Shown here piece by piece: positions 7,677 to 15,397 of a stretch of 64,000 nucleotides of DNA. Where the stretch lies: assembly GCF_003966895.1 (NCBI RefSeq), contig NZ_AP018449.1:3861501-3925500 (forward strand). The letters run 5' to 3'. The notes below the pieces were generated by a model. The model was not told the DNA's origin. It worked only from the letters and a program-made list of their open reading frames with translations, and searched no databases. A program made the translations under genes and the position numbers. Source of the stretch: Methylomusa anaerophila (GTDB lineage: Bacteria; Bacillota; Negativicutes; Sporomusales; Sporomusaceae). Each line of letters begins with the position of its first letter. The first letter of the stretch is position 1.

Positions 7677-8525
7677 ATGGCTTTGGTAACACTGAAAGAA
7701 CTACTTCAGGATGCAAGAAAAAGAAAGTATGCCGTTGGGGGATATAATGTATTTAATTTTGAGACATTAGGCGCAGTAATTGAAGTAGCCGAGGAATTAA
7801 AAACCCCTTTGGTGATTGGAATTCCCGAGCGTTTGTTCAAGTTTGTGGATGTTGATACTCTGAGTGCGGCGATGGTAAGAGCGGCGCTGAAGTCGCCAAT
7901 GCCTATTGCGTTGCATCTGGATCATGGTTATACTTACGAAGGAATGATGAAAGCTATTCGCTGGGGATTTACTTCCATTATGTTTGACGGATCCTCATTG
8001 TGTTTCGAAGAAAATTTAAAACGGACGAAAGATATTACACGCATAGCCCATTCTCTCGGAATTTCTGTCGAGGGTGAATTGGGCTATGTTGGTTGTTATG
8101 GAGCTACGAAAGATATTAACGAAGAAAACTTGGTGAAGCCGGAGACGGCGCTTGATTTTGTGGAAAAAACCAAGATTGATGCGCTGGCAATAGCAGTGGG
8201 TACAAACCATGGAGCCTACCATGGCAGTCCGAAATTAAACTTCTCCCGTCTGGCTGAACTTAATAATAAAGTCAGTGTGCCTTTAGTTCTGCACGGTGGA
8301 TCTAAATTAAGCAAAGATGATTATCAAAACTCTATACGATCTGGCATTGCAAAGATAAACATCGCGACCGATACTTCTTTAGTTGCCGGGGAAACTCTGA
8401 AAAACGAACTTGCCCAAAACCAAACAGCTAACTATGTTCATCTAATGTCCATCGTAAAAAAAGGGGTCAAAAACTCGATACGCAAGTATATGCTGTCCTT
8501 TGACTGCATCTCCAAAGCAATGTAA
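7677..8525 (+). CDS. Class II ketose-bisphosphate aldolase
   Basis: A zinc-dependent aldolase of the fructose/tagatose-bisphosphate family, 282 residues. The family pattern is clear: YAVGGYNVFN near the N terminus, the catalytic aspartate and metal histidine in ALHLDHG, the metal-ligand glutamate in VEGELG, the second histidine region GTNHGAYHG, then VLHGGS and KINIATD for phosphate and substrate binding. Which ketose bisphosphate it cleaves cannot be decided; its short length and TIGR-type features fit either Fba or GatY/KbaY-like enzymes. AAAAGGAGG stands 7 bases before the ATG. It is monocistronic, bounded by terminators, with repeat boxes upstream that may regulate it. Confidence 0.85.
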   Translation: MALVTLKELLQDARKRKYAVGGYNVFNFETLGAVIEVAEELKTPLVIGIPERLFKFVDVDTLSAAMVRAALKSPMPIALHLDHGYTYEGMMKAIRWGFTSIMFDGSSLCFEENLKRTKDITRIAHSLGISVEGELGYVGCYGATKDINEENLVKPETALDFVEKTKIDALAIAVGTNHGAYHGSPKLNFSRLAELNNKVSVPLVLHGGSKLSKDDYQNSIRSGIAKINIATDTSLVAGETLKNELAQNQTANYVHLMSIVKKGVKNSIRKYMLSFDCISKAM

Positions 8526-8562
8526 TGTAGATAGTTCGGGGCAATTCGATAGTTGAGATCTT

Positions 8563-8594
8563 AAGATCCCTGGCATTCCCAGGGATCTTTTTTA
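8563..8594. terminator. Terminator between convergent genes
   Basis: AAGATCCCTGG (8563-8573) and CCAGGGATCTT (8579-8589) form an 11-bp perfect stem with a 5-base loop and a T run on the + strand. It ends the aldolase transcript and may also serve the opposing small gene. Confidence 0.85.
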
Positions 8595-8978
8595 TACTTC
8601 ACCGCCGGCTTGTTTAATTATATTGACAGCTTCCTCCACTTTAGATTCGGGTACAAAGGTTATCACGGAAAAGGCATAACCGCCGGCCATACCGTAACCG
8701 CGTAAACTAAAACCGCTGACAGAAGGATCTGAACCCATTAAAATCCGTGATGATGCATTGTCTTCATGGGAAGTATTCATCGAAAAGAGGGTTAAACCCG
8801 TAAGAGTTTCAGCCCGATTTAAAGCATCATTACGTTCAGGGTCATAAGCAACTCCGTAGCGGCTTGTTCTTTTCAGGTTGGTATCGGTAAAGCCGGCTGC
8901 CGCCAGTAAATCGACAGCTGCCTGAGCTTTGGTACTGGACGGAAAGTAGGAAATGACCGCTTGCTCTTTTTCTTGCAT
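8592..8978 (-). CDS. Small conserved-looking protein of unknown function
   Basis: A 128-residue soluble protein I do not recognise. It starts MQEKEQAVISYFPSSTKAQAAVDLLAAAGF, i.e. a beta strand, a helix and a turn as in small ferredoxin-like modules that sense or bind proteins (for example general-stress proteins with similar AVxxFxsxxxAxxAVxxL starts). The C-terminal half repeats the idea (FSVITFVPESKVEEAVNIIKQAGGEV), so the protein looks like two related alpha/beta halves with a glycine-rich link (RGYGMAGGY). GGGAGGA lies 6-7 bases before the ATG. It is the only minus-strand gene in the first 21 kb and is transcribed alone. Function is unknown. Confidence 0.7.
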   Translation of the reverse strand: MQEKEQAVISYFPSSTKAQAAVDLLAAAGFTDTNLKRTSRYGVAYDPERNDALNRAETLTGLTLFSMNTSHEDNASSRILMGSDPSVSGFSLRGYGMAGGYAFSVITFVPESKVEEAVNIIKQAGGEV

Positions 8979-9082
8979 AATTAATCCTCCCTTATTCCAA
9001 TATTAATCTTGAGTTACCTCTTTGATATAGTTTGTCCAAATTCATATAGACTTTGCAAAATACGAGTATTATAATTGGTGAT

Positions 9083-9229
9083 GTGAATTTATTGGAAGTG
9101 GAGTGGAAAGTATTGGGGGCAACTTGCAAAGATAGTCAACTTGCCGAATGCAGCAGAGCGGCAATTAATCCTTCGGACAACTCGTTGTTCTTGATCGCAC
9201 TGAAGATATCAAAAACTGGAGGAATTTGA
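9083..9229 (+). CDS. Possible 48-residue protein upstream of the SpoU methyltransferase
   Basis: An open frame from GTG 9083 to TGA 9227-9229 whose stop directly abuts the ATG of the next gene; the GGAGGA that serves that gene lies inside it. The product (starting VNLLEVEWKVLGATCKDSQ and ending LIALKISKTGGI) has a natural amino-acid composition with two cysteines. A TATAAT at 9070-9075 would place the transcript start almost on the GTG, and no ribosome-binding site is visible, so it would have to be leaderless or use an internal start. Real gene status is uncertain. Confidence 0.4.
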   Translation: MNLLEVEWKVLGATCKDSQLAECSRAAINPSDNSLFLIALKISKTGGI

Positions 9230-10057
9230 ATGGCCGAGATCATCACCAGTTCCTCCAATAAATTAATAAAACAAGTGGCATCGCTCAAACAGAAAAAGTA
9301 TCGGGATGAACTAGGAATGTTTGTAACGGAGGGCGTCCGGCTTGTAGAAGAAAGTTTATCTTCCGGTTGGCAGATTAGCCTCTGTATTTATACCCCTTCC
9401 GCGGCAAAACGAGAAAAGGTAAATGCTATGTTAGAGCGACTTGCTGCTATGAATTGCAGACTGGTCCAGGTACCGGAAGAGGTATACGGAAAAATATCAG
9501 ATACGGAGCAGCCCCAAGGTATTTTAACAGTGATAAAAAAGCAGTCTTTCACCCTGCAAGAAATCGTAAAATCGGTGTATCCGCTGCTGGTAATTCTAGA
9601 TGGGGTACAAGATCCCGGTAATGCGGGAACCATCATTCGTACGGCGGATGCGGCCGGTTGTACGGGAGTCGTTATGCTGAAAGGGTCTGTTGACGTATTT
9701 TGCACCAAAGCAACCCGTGCGGCCATGGGATCCCTATTTCATCTGCCTATTGTGGAAGGTATTGCTCCGGAGGAGTTGGTGCCTAAACTTCACCAAAATG
9801 GTATACTTCTATACGTTACGTCGCTGGAAGGAGCAAATATGTATTATGAGGCTAATTTCCGAATGCCGGCAGCCATTATGTTTGGCAACGAAGGTAGTGG
9901 GATTAGCCGAGAATTGCTGGACATAGCTCAAACTCGGCTAAATATTCCGCTATACGGTAAGGCAGAGTCATTAAATGTTTCAGTGGCAGCAGGAATCATT
10001 TTATATGAAGCAGTACGGCAGCGGCGTCCTTGTAATTTGACTGTCCCTATGTTATAA
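9230..10057 (+). CDS. SpoU-family RNA 2'-O-methyltransferase
   Basis: A SPOUT-class methyltransferase of 275 residues, probably acting on rRNA or tRNA ribose 2'-hydroxyls. The N-terminal substrate-binding domain (ITSSSNKLIKQVASLKQKKYR, FVTEGVRLVEE) is the RNA 2'-O ribose methyltransferase substrate-binding type. The trefoil-knot catalytic domain shows all three motifs: DGVQDPGNAGTIIRTADAAG, MFGNEGSGIS and IPLYGKAESLNVSVAAGIILYE. The family includes TrmH, RlmB and YsgA; the target base cannot be assigned. GGAGGA is 6 bases before the ATG. In many Firmicutes such a gene sits just before pheST, as here. Its stop codon overlaps the -10 box of the next promoter. Confidence 0.88.
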   Translation: MAEIITSSSNKLIKQVASLKQKKYRDELGMFVTEGVRLVEESLSSGWQISLCIYTPSAAKREKVNAMLERLAAMNCRLVQVPEEVYGKISDTEQPQGILTVIKKQSFTLQEIVKSVYPLLVILDGVQDPGNAGTIIRTADAAGCTGVVMLKGSVDVFCTKATRAAMGSLFHLPIVEGIAPEELVPKLHQNGILLYVTSLEGANMYYEANFRMPAAIMFGNEGSGISRELLDIAQTRLNIPLYGKAESLNVSVAAGIILYEAVRQRRPCNLTVPML

Positions 10058-10058
10058 T
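10030..10058 (+). promoter_or_regulatory. Promoter ahead of the YqzL-like ORF and pheST leader
   Basis: TTGTAA at 10030-10035, 17-base spacer, TATAAT at 10053-10058. It lies in the last codons of the methyltransferase gene, whose TAA stop is part of the TATAAT. It could serve both the YqzL-like ORF and the T-box leader, since no terminator is seen between them. Confidence 0.55.
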
Positions 10059-10112
10059 ACCTTTAGCAATGACCTGAAATTGCCAACGTAGGCAGAGAGG
10101 GCGTGGTCTTAG

Positions 10113-10202
10113 ATGGTGGCCGCCGAATTCTTCTGGAGAGTCTTTGAAGCTACTGGTTCCATTGCTGCATATCTGTGGTACAAAAGATTAATGACGCAAT
10201 AA
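10113..10202 (+). CDS. YqzL-like micro-protein (29 residues)
   Basis: A short frame from ATG 10113 to TAA 10200-10202. The product, MVAAEFFWRVFEATGSIAAY plus LWYKRLMTQ, matches the YqzL family pattern of a hydrophobic/aromatic start, W-x-hF-xxTG-x-I-x-xYLhhK. YqzL proteins are tiny, widespread in Firmicutes and of unknown function; they usually lie next to recO, not pheS. GAGAGG at 10095-10100 is a ribosome-binding site at a rather long distance (12 bases). Similarity to the family is judged by eye, yet the pattern is specific. Confidence 0.65.
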   Translation: MVAAEFFWRVFEATGSIAAYLWYKRLMTQ

Positions 10203-10214
10203 TTATAATTGAAT

Positions 10215-10455
10215 ATTATTGTACGATGATAGAGAGAGTATGTTTGTCTGATTCCACAGGGAGGATGCCTGCCGGAGATTGAGAGCAGCGCCGAATACAG
10301 TCTAACAGAAGTTCACTCTTGAGTATCCGGACTGAAGAGCATCTTGTGTAGGTCCGGCGTTTGTTCCCCGTTAGAGGAAAGTAAGCAATAAAATAGGGTG
10401 GTACCGCGAAGTACGACTTTCGCCCCTTAGATGGGTGAAGGTCGTTTTTTATTTG
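10215..10455 (+). promoter_or_regulatory. T-box leader (phenylalanine specifier) with terminator
   Basis: The T-box sequence AGGGTGGTACCGCG occupies 10395-10408. A terminator formed by ACGACTTTCGCCC (10413-10425) and GGGTGAAGGTCGT (10433-10445) with a T run follows. The candidate specifier codon TTC at 10312-10314, followed by A, reads phenylalanine, in agreement with pheS downstream. Uncharged tRNA-Phe should stabilise the antiterminator and turn on pheST. Confidence 0.92.
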
Positions 10456-10481
10456 TCTAATATTACTATTGGGAGGCTTAT

Positions 10482-11504
10482 ATGGAAGAGCAACTGCGTT
10501 CGTTACGGCAAACTGCACTTAAAGAGCTGTCAAAGGCAAACAATATAGACAGCGTAAATGAACTAAAAGTTAAGTACTTGGGTAAAAAGGGTTTGCTGAC
10601 AGGTGTACTGAGAGGATTGGGAGCTTTAAGCCCGGAAGAAAGACCGCGGCTTGGTCAAATTGTCAACGAAGTGAGAACGGAACTGGAACATAATATTTCC
10701 ACTAAACTTGAGAAATTAAAACAAGCAGAACTTGCCGACCGCTTGGCCTCGGAAAAAATCGATGTAACATTGCCGGGACGTATGGTGTCTATGGGACATC
10801 AGCATCCTTTAACTTTAACCCTGAACCGTATTAAAGAAACCTTTATGCGAATGGGATTTGATGTTGCCGAAGGGCCTGAAGTTGAAAACGATTATTATAA
10901 CTTTGAGGCTCTGAATCTACCGCAGGATCATCCGGCCAGGGATATGCAGGATTCATTCTACATTACTAAGGACTTTCTCTTAAGAACACATACTTCACCG
11001 GTCCAAGTCAGAACCATGCAGGCCGTTGAACCCAATAGTCCGATTCGTATTATTGCACCCGGTACAGTATACAGGAGAGATTACGATGCGACTCACTCTC
11101 CCATGTTCCACCAGGTTGAGGGGCTGGTAATCGGTAAAGGAATTCGTTTTTCTGATTTGAAAGGCACTCTCGAATTATTTGTGCAAGAGATATTCGGTAA
11201 TAAGGTAAAGGTACGTTTTAGACCGAGCTTCTTCCCATTCACCGAACCCAGCGCTGAAGTTGACATTTCTTGCGTTATGTGTGAAGGAGATGGCTGCAGG
11301 GTGTGTTCCGGTACAGGCTGGCTGGAAATACTGGGTTCCGGCATGGTCCATCCCCGCGTACTGGCAATGAGCAATTACAACCCTTCAATAGTAAGCGGCT
11401 TTGCCTTTGGCATGGGTATCGAACGTATTGCTATGCTGGTTTATGGCATTGATGATTTGAGGTTGTTTTTCGATAATGATATACGGTTTTTACGACAATT
11501 CTAG
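10482..11504 (+). CDS. pheS: Phenylalanine--tRNA ligase alpha subunit
   Basis: Catalytic subunit of the alpha2-beta2 class II PheRS, 340 residues, the normal length. An N-terminal coiled coil (about 1-90) precedes the catalytic core: [20 protein letters not shown], the motif 2 segment [18 protein letters not shown], and motif 3 [20 protein letters not shown]. The CxxC-type insert [17 protein letters not shown] before motif 3 is typical of Firmicute PheS. GGGAGG lies 8 bases before the ATG. It is cotranscribed with pheT (23-base gap) and controlled by the T-box leader. Confidence 0.97.
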   Translation: MEEQLRSLRQTALKELSKANNIDSVNELKVKYLGKKGLLTGVLRGLGALSPEERPRLGQIVNEVRTELEHNISTKLEKLKQAELADRLASEKIDVTLPGRMVSMGHQHPLTLTLNRIKETFMRMGFDVAEGPEVENDYYNFEALNLPQDHPARDMQDSFYITKDFLLRTHTSPVQVRTMQAVEPNSPIRIIAPGTVYRRDYDATHSPMFHQVEGLVIGKGIRFSDLKGTLELFVQEIFGNKVKVRFRPSFFPFTEPSAEVDISCVMCEGDGCRVCSGTGWLEILGSGMVHPRVLAMSNYNPSIVSGFAFGMGIERIAMLVYGIDDLRLFFDNDIRFLRQF

Positions 11505-11527
11505 AAGATGAGAAAAGGAGAAACGTT

Positions 11528-13957
11528 ATGCGCGCATCGATAAAATGGCTTAAAGACTATGTAGACATAAACGAAACTCCCGAAAAGCTTGCCGATATGC
11601 TGACTATGGCAGGTATCCCGGTGGCCGGTATTGAGTATCTGGGGCAAAATATTGAGGGAGTTGTAACCGGAAAAATTGTTGATATTGCACCCCATCCAGA
11701 TGCCGACAAATTATCAGTTTGCAGAGTAGATAGCGGCTCCGAAGTGTTAACTATCGTCACTGGCGCAACCAATATTCGCAAAGAGGATATAGTGCCGGTA
11801 GCAACCGTAGGGGCGAAACTGCCAAACGGCATGACTATACAGCCGGCAAAACTGCGGGGGATGATGTCTTGCGGCATGTTATGTTCAACCGACGAACTCA
11901 ACATTGACAGTAAGATTGTCCCACCCGAAGCCCGCAACGGAATTTACATTTTAGCGGCTGAAACTCCTGTTGGCGTGGATGTCAGGACTGCTCTCGGACT
12001 TGATGATGTGGTATTAGAATTTGAACTGACCGCCAATCGCGCAGACTGTTTTAGTATTTTAGGACTTGCCAGGGAAATTGCTGTTTTGACTGGCAGTAAT
12101 ATAAAAAAGCCTATGCTCAGCTTGCGTGAATCAGCGCCGGATAAAGTGAATGGTTTGGCTGATATTCATATTGATGACCCGTCTCTGTGCGCCAGGTTTG
12201 CCGCCCGTATCTTTAGGGAAGTAAAAATAGGCCCTTCGCCTGTTTGGATTCAGCAGCGCATTCAGGCAGCCGGTATGAGACCCATTAATAATGTTGTTGA
12301 CGTAACAAATTTTGTCATGCTTGAATTGGGGCAACCGCTTCATGCTTATGATTACGACTTATTATCCTGTCACAGCATTATCGTGCGAAATCCAAATCCG
12401 GGAGAAAAAATTACTACATTAGACGGAGTGAAAAGAGAGCTTGAGCCGGATATGCTGGTAATAGCGGATGCGGTTCAGCCGGTAGGCATAGCCGGAGTTA
12501 TGGGGGGACTGGCAACTGAGGTTACAAAAAATACTCATACGGTACTCTTGGAAGCCGCATCTTTTAAAGGGACCAGTATTCGGCGCACCTCCCGCGCCTT
12601 AAGTCTCAGATCAGAAGCTTCCGGCAGATTTGAGCGGGGGGTGGATACTGCGAATGTAATAAGAGCTTTGGACCGGGCGGCCAAACTTCTGGAAGATATG
12701 GGGGCATGCAAAGTTTGCCAGGGAATTCTGGACGTATACCCTGGGGTTCAGCTTCCTAAACAGATTACATTTTCTGCGCAAGAGATAAATGCCTATTTGG
12801 GTACCGATATTCCTAAAAAAACCATGTTGGACATTTTCAAACGCTTAGAGTTCGAAGTTGATGTTCAAGGAGATTGTATTACCGTCACGGTCCCTACGTG
12901 GCGGGGAGATGTAACAGTTGCGGCTGACATTAGTGAAGAAATTGCCAGAATTTACGGTTACGATAATGTGCCTTCCACAACACCGGTGGGAAGCATGGCC
13001 AAAGGCAGCCAAAGCTATACCCAAACTATTATTGACACAGTTAAGGGTTTATTAGCGGGTATAGGATTTTCGGAGACGATGTCTTTAAGTTTTTCTCACC
13101 CTCAGGTTTTGGATAAATTAAACGTGCCTGCCGACAGCCGCTTACGCCGGACGATTGAAGTTCTTAACCCGATAACTGAAGATTTTCCAGTTCTCAGAAC
13201 TACTCTTTTGGGTGGTATGATGGAAACAATCGCCAGAAACTTATCCAGGAAAAATGATGACTTAAAACTATATGAAGTAGGCACCGTATATTTGCCGGCT
13301 AGGCTTCCGCTAAGTGATTTTCCTTCCGAACCGGTAATGCTCTGCGGCGCGTTAACGGGAAGACGTCATGAGTTATTATGGAACCAATCAAAAGAGTCTG
13401 TTGATTTTTACGATGCTAAGGGAGCTGTTGAATGTATTCTGGAAGGTTTGGGTATTTCCGGATATCAGGTTTCCAGTGCTGAACATGTGTCGCTGCATCC
13501 GGGGAAAACTGCCCAATTTATCGTTGATGGCAATGTAATCGGCTATGCAGGGGAAATCCATCCTTCCGTTCTTGATGCTTTTGACATTAACCGCAAAGTA
13601 TACTTGTTTGAGGTAAATGTTGAGGCATTGGAAAAGCACGCCAGCCTTATTAGTGAGTATCAGTCTCTGCCTAAATATCCGGCGATTACGCGGGATTTAG
13701 CCATAGTATTGCCTGACAATGTCCAGGCGGGACAGGTGGAACAAGCGATAATCAGCAGTGCCGGACCGCTCTTAACCGGCGTGCAATTGTTTGATGTTTA
13801 TTGCGGCAAACAAGTGCCGGAAGGTTTCCGTAGCTTGGCATTTTCATTAACTTTCCGTTCAAATGACAGAACGTTAACAGATGAAGAAATTGATACCCTT
13901 CATAAACAAATTGTTATTCACATAGAGAATACTTTTGCAGCCAAACTAAGAGTATAG
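11528..13957 (+). CDS. pheT: Phenylalanine--tRNA ligase beta subunit
   Basis: Structural, tRNA-binding and editing subunit of PheRS, 809 residues. Domains in order: the EMAP/OB-fold tRNA-binding domain (about 40-155, VTGKIVDIAPHPDADKLSVC), the B3/B4 editing region (about 205-380, NNVVDVTNFVMLELGQPLHAYD), B5 (about 405-475), the inactive catalytic-like core, and the ferredoxin-like anticodon-binding domain at the C terminus (from YPAITRDLAIVL to the end). AAAAGGAG precedes the ATG by 8 bases. It ends the pheST operon; the hairpin just after it has been duplicated around a repeat. Confidence 0.97.
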   Translation: MRASIKWLKDYVDINETPEKLADMLTMAGIPVAGIEYLGQNIEGVVTGKIVDIAPHPDADKLSVCRVDSGSEVLTIVTGATNIRKEDIVPVATVGAKLPNGMTIQPAKLRGMMSCGMLCSTDELNIDSKIVPPEARNGIYILAAETPVGVDVRTALGLDDVVLEFELTANRADCFSILGLAREIAVLTGSNIKKPMLSLRESAPDKVNGLADIHIDDPSLCARFAARIFREVKIGPSPVWIQQRIQAAGMRPINNVVDVTNFVMLELGQPLHAYDYDLLSCHSIIVRNPNPGEKITTLDGVKRELEPDMLVIADAVQPVGIAGVMGGLATEVTKNTHTVLLEAASFKGTSIRRTSRALSLRSEASGRFERGVDTANVIRALDRAAKLLEDMGACKVCQGILDVYPGVQLPKQITFSAQEINAYLGTDIPKKTMLDIFKRLEFEVDVQGDCITVTVPTWRGDVTVAADISEEIARIYGYDNVPSTTPVGSMAKGSQSYTQTIIDTVKGLLAGIGFSETMSLSFSHPQVLDKLNVPADSRLRRTIEVLNPITEDFPVLRTTLLGGMMETIARNLSRKNDDLKLYEVGTVYLPARLPLSDFPSEPVMLCGALTGRRHELLWNQSKESVDFYDAKGAVECILEGLGISGYQVSSAEHVSLHPGKTAQFIVDGNVIGYAGEIHPSVLDAFDINRKVYLFEVNVEALEKHASLISEYQSLPKYPAITRDLAIVLPDNVQAGQVEQAIISSAGPLLTGVQLFDVYCGKQVPEGFRSLAFSLTFRSNDRTLTDEEIDTLHKQIVIHIENTFAAKLRV

Positions 13958-13978
13958 CAAAACACTGTTTACCATGCA

Positions 13979-14000
13979 TGACGGGCAAGTATGCCCGTCT
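13979..14000 (+). repeat. First copy of a duplicated terminator hairpin
   Basis: The palindrome GACGGGCAAGTATGCCCGTC, with one extra base on each side, occurs here and again at 14143-14164. Only the second copy is followed by a T run (TTTTTCT), so the second works as the pheT terminator and this copy looks like a duplication around the repeat in between. Confidence 0.8.
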
Positions 14001-14124
14001 CAGGCTGTTGAAAAACTTCGCCTAGCGTCGTTGCTCCTCAGAGCCCTTGCTTGCGTACCCCCGAAGTACGCGGCGCGGCGGGCTCTTCCGGTGCGCCTAG
14101 CTATGCTCGCTTTTGAACAGCCTG
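14001..14124. repeat. Palindromic intergenic repeat, type II
   Basis: The ends are inverted copies, CAGGCTGTTGAAAA and TTTTGAACAGCCTG, followed inside by CTTCGCCTAGCG on the left and CGCCTAGCTATGCTCGC on the right. The centre has a GCGTAC...GTACGC-like palindrome. No plausible gene lies inside. The whole could fold into a long hairpin or cruciform. Its interior (GCGTCGTTGCTCC) resembles the interior of the type I repeats at 35324 and 54480. Confidence 0.75.
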
Positions 14125-14142
14125 GGGTTTGTCGGCAAGCTG

Positions 14143-14170
14143 TGACGGGCAAGTATGCCCGTCTTTTTCT
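14143..14170 (+). terminator. Terminator of pheST (second hairpin copy)
   Basis: GACGGGCA/TGCCCGTC, 8-bp stem with a 4-base loop, followed by TTTTTCT. It is a 22-base identical copy of 13979-14000. Confidence 0.8.
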
Positions 14171-14249
14171 CTAAATTAGGCAGGAAATGTATTTCCTGGG
14201 TCGAAAAATACATAATAGGTTGGTAAGAGATATAAGGTCAGGTGAAACG

Positions 14250-14498
14250 ATGGCTGAGAAGACAAATAGAGTTACGGTTGAAATATTTGGCGAAAACTAT
14301 GCGCTTAAGGGCAATGTAGAACCGGAACAGGTTGTACAATTAGCGGCAATACTAGATAAACGCATGAAGAAAATAGCCAGATCTAATCCTAAATTACCAC
14401 CAATCAAAGTCGCTGTATTAGCAGCTTTGCATATTGTCGATGAATACTTGAAACTTGAAGAAGATTACATTGCACTTATTGACGAGATGAAAAAATAG
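14250..14498 (+). CDS. zapA: Cell division protein ZapA
   Basis: ZapA binds FtsZ and bundles its filaments at the division site. The product is 82 residues, typical of Firmicute ZapA, with the N-terminal beta part (NRVTVEIFGENYALKG), the EPEQVVQLAAILDKRMKKIA helix and the VAVLAALHIVDEYLKLEEDY coiled coil used for tetramerisation. The ATG at 14250 is preceded by AGGTGAAACG and is preferred over an upstream in-frame ATG at 14187, which would add a basic leader unlike the family. In many Firmicutes zapA lies after pheT and before a U32 peptidase and mutS2, which is the order here. Confidence 0.88.
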   Translation: MAEKTNRVTVEIFGENYALKGNVEPEQVVQLAAILDKRMKKIARSNPKLPPIKVAVLAALHIVDEYLKLEEDYIALIDEMKK

Positions 14499-14512
14499 CA
14501 GTATCATTTTGT

Positions 14513-14540
14513 TTGAGAACATGATGAATTACGGTATAAC
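14513..14540 (+). promoter_or_regulatory. Candidate promoter of the DUF421 gene
   Basis: TTGAGA at 14513-14518 and TATAAC at 14535-14540 with a 16-base spacer, about 45 bases before the GTG start. Reasonable but not perfect. Confidence 0.45.
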
Positions 14541-14585
14541 ACTCCTGACAGTATGTAATAATAACATCAGGAAAGGAGTGGTATC

Positions 14586-15254
14586 GTGTTGGAAATTGGG
14601 GCTGTTGGGCAGGTATTCCTACGGTTAGTTATATTGTTCGTTGCTGCGTTGTTTGTTGTTAGGATAATGGGAAACCGCACAGTCGGCCAACTTTCCCCAT
14701 TTGATTTTGTAATCATGGTAGGAATAGGCGATATTATTGTAGCAGGCGCTATGGACCGGAACCCCACTTTAATTGCGGGGGCAGAGGGTCTGCTTGCTCT
14801 ATTGGTTCTTCAGCAGGTAATTGCATATTTGGCCTTAAAAAATACCACCCTCAGAAAATGGTTTGAAGGTATCCCTATAACTCTGGTGAAAGATGGAAAA
14901 ATATTAAAAGATAATTTTAATAAAACTCAGTTTAATTTTGATGATTTGCGTCAGGAACTTCATAAAAAGGGCTTGGATTTTACTGATTTAAAAGATATAC
15001 AGCTTGCACGTCTTGAAAGTTGCGGCGAATTCAGTTTGATCAGGACTCCCGAAACTGAACCGCTAACAAAGCGGGATTTTGAGAACTATATTAAAAGTAT
15101 ATATGAGAATCCCCTTAGTCTAACTGGCGAAAAGTGGGCGAAGTTTGAAAGCTTTATGAACGACGTTGATTATCTGGCAACATATATCAAACAGTTGAAT
15201 CAAAATCTTCCTTCTCAATCAGACAATCAAGTTATCAAAAATATAAACAATTAA
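14586..15254 (+). CDS. DUF421 (YetF-type) membrane protein
   Basis: A 222-residue membrane protein of the DUF421/YetF/YcaP family. Three hydrophobic helices occupy roughly residues 7-25, 35-55 and 60-80 (VFLRLVILFVAALFVVRIMG, then PFDFVIMVGIGDIIVAGA), the last followed by the cytoplasmic alpha/beta domain with the family motif (TLVKDGKILKDNF, LRQELHKKG, ARLESCGEFSLI). Relatives in spore-formers (YetF, YrbG, YkjA, YdfS types) are linked to spore germination or envelope functions, but no reaction is known. GGAAAGGAG precedes the GTG start. It is followed by a strong palindromic terminator. Confidence 0.88.
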   Translation: MLEIGAVGQVFLRLVILFVAALFVVRIMGNRTVGQLSPFDFVIMVGIGDIIVAGAMDRNPTLIAGAEGLLALLVLQQVIAYLALKNTTLRKWFEGIPITLVKDGKILKDNFNKTQFNFDDLRQELHKKGLDFTDLKDIQLARLESCGEFSLIRTPETEPLTKRDFENYIKSIYENPLSLTGEKWAKFESFMNDVDYLATYIKQLNQNLPSQSDNQVIKNINN

Positions 15255-15280
15255 AAAATAGGAAAGACCTGCATTAACAA

Positions 15281-15308
15281 GGAGGAAGGGCATGCCCTTC
15301 TTCTTTTA
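15281..15308 (+). terminator. Terminator after DUF421 gene
   Basis: The perfect palindrome GAAGGGCATGCCCTTC (15285-15300) followed by TTCTTTTA. Confidence 0.6.
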
Positions 15309-15397
15309 CTGTATCGACGGTCATGCAGTTGACATCTTGGGGATTGAGGAAAGGGTGCACTGGCTTTGGTTTGGCATTTAGAAAGGGTGAATCATTT

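Noticed and set aside
13974..14174. A 66-codon frame downstream of pheT
   Set aside because: It is made entirely of the duplicated hairpin and the palindromic repeat, has no ribosome-binding site and no protein-like pattern.
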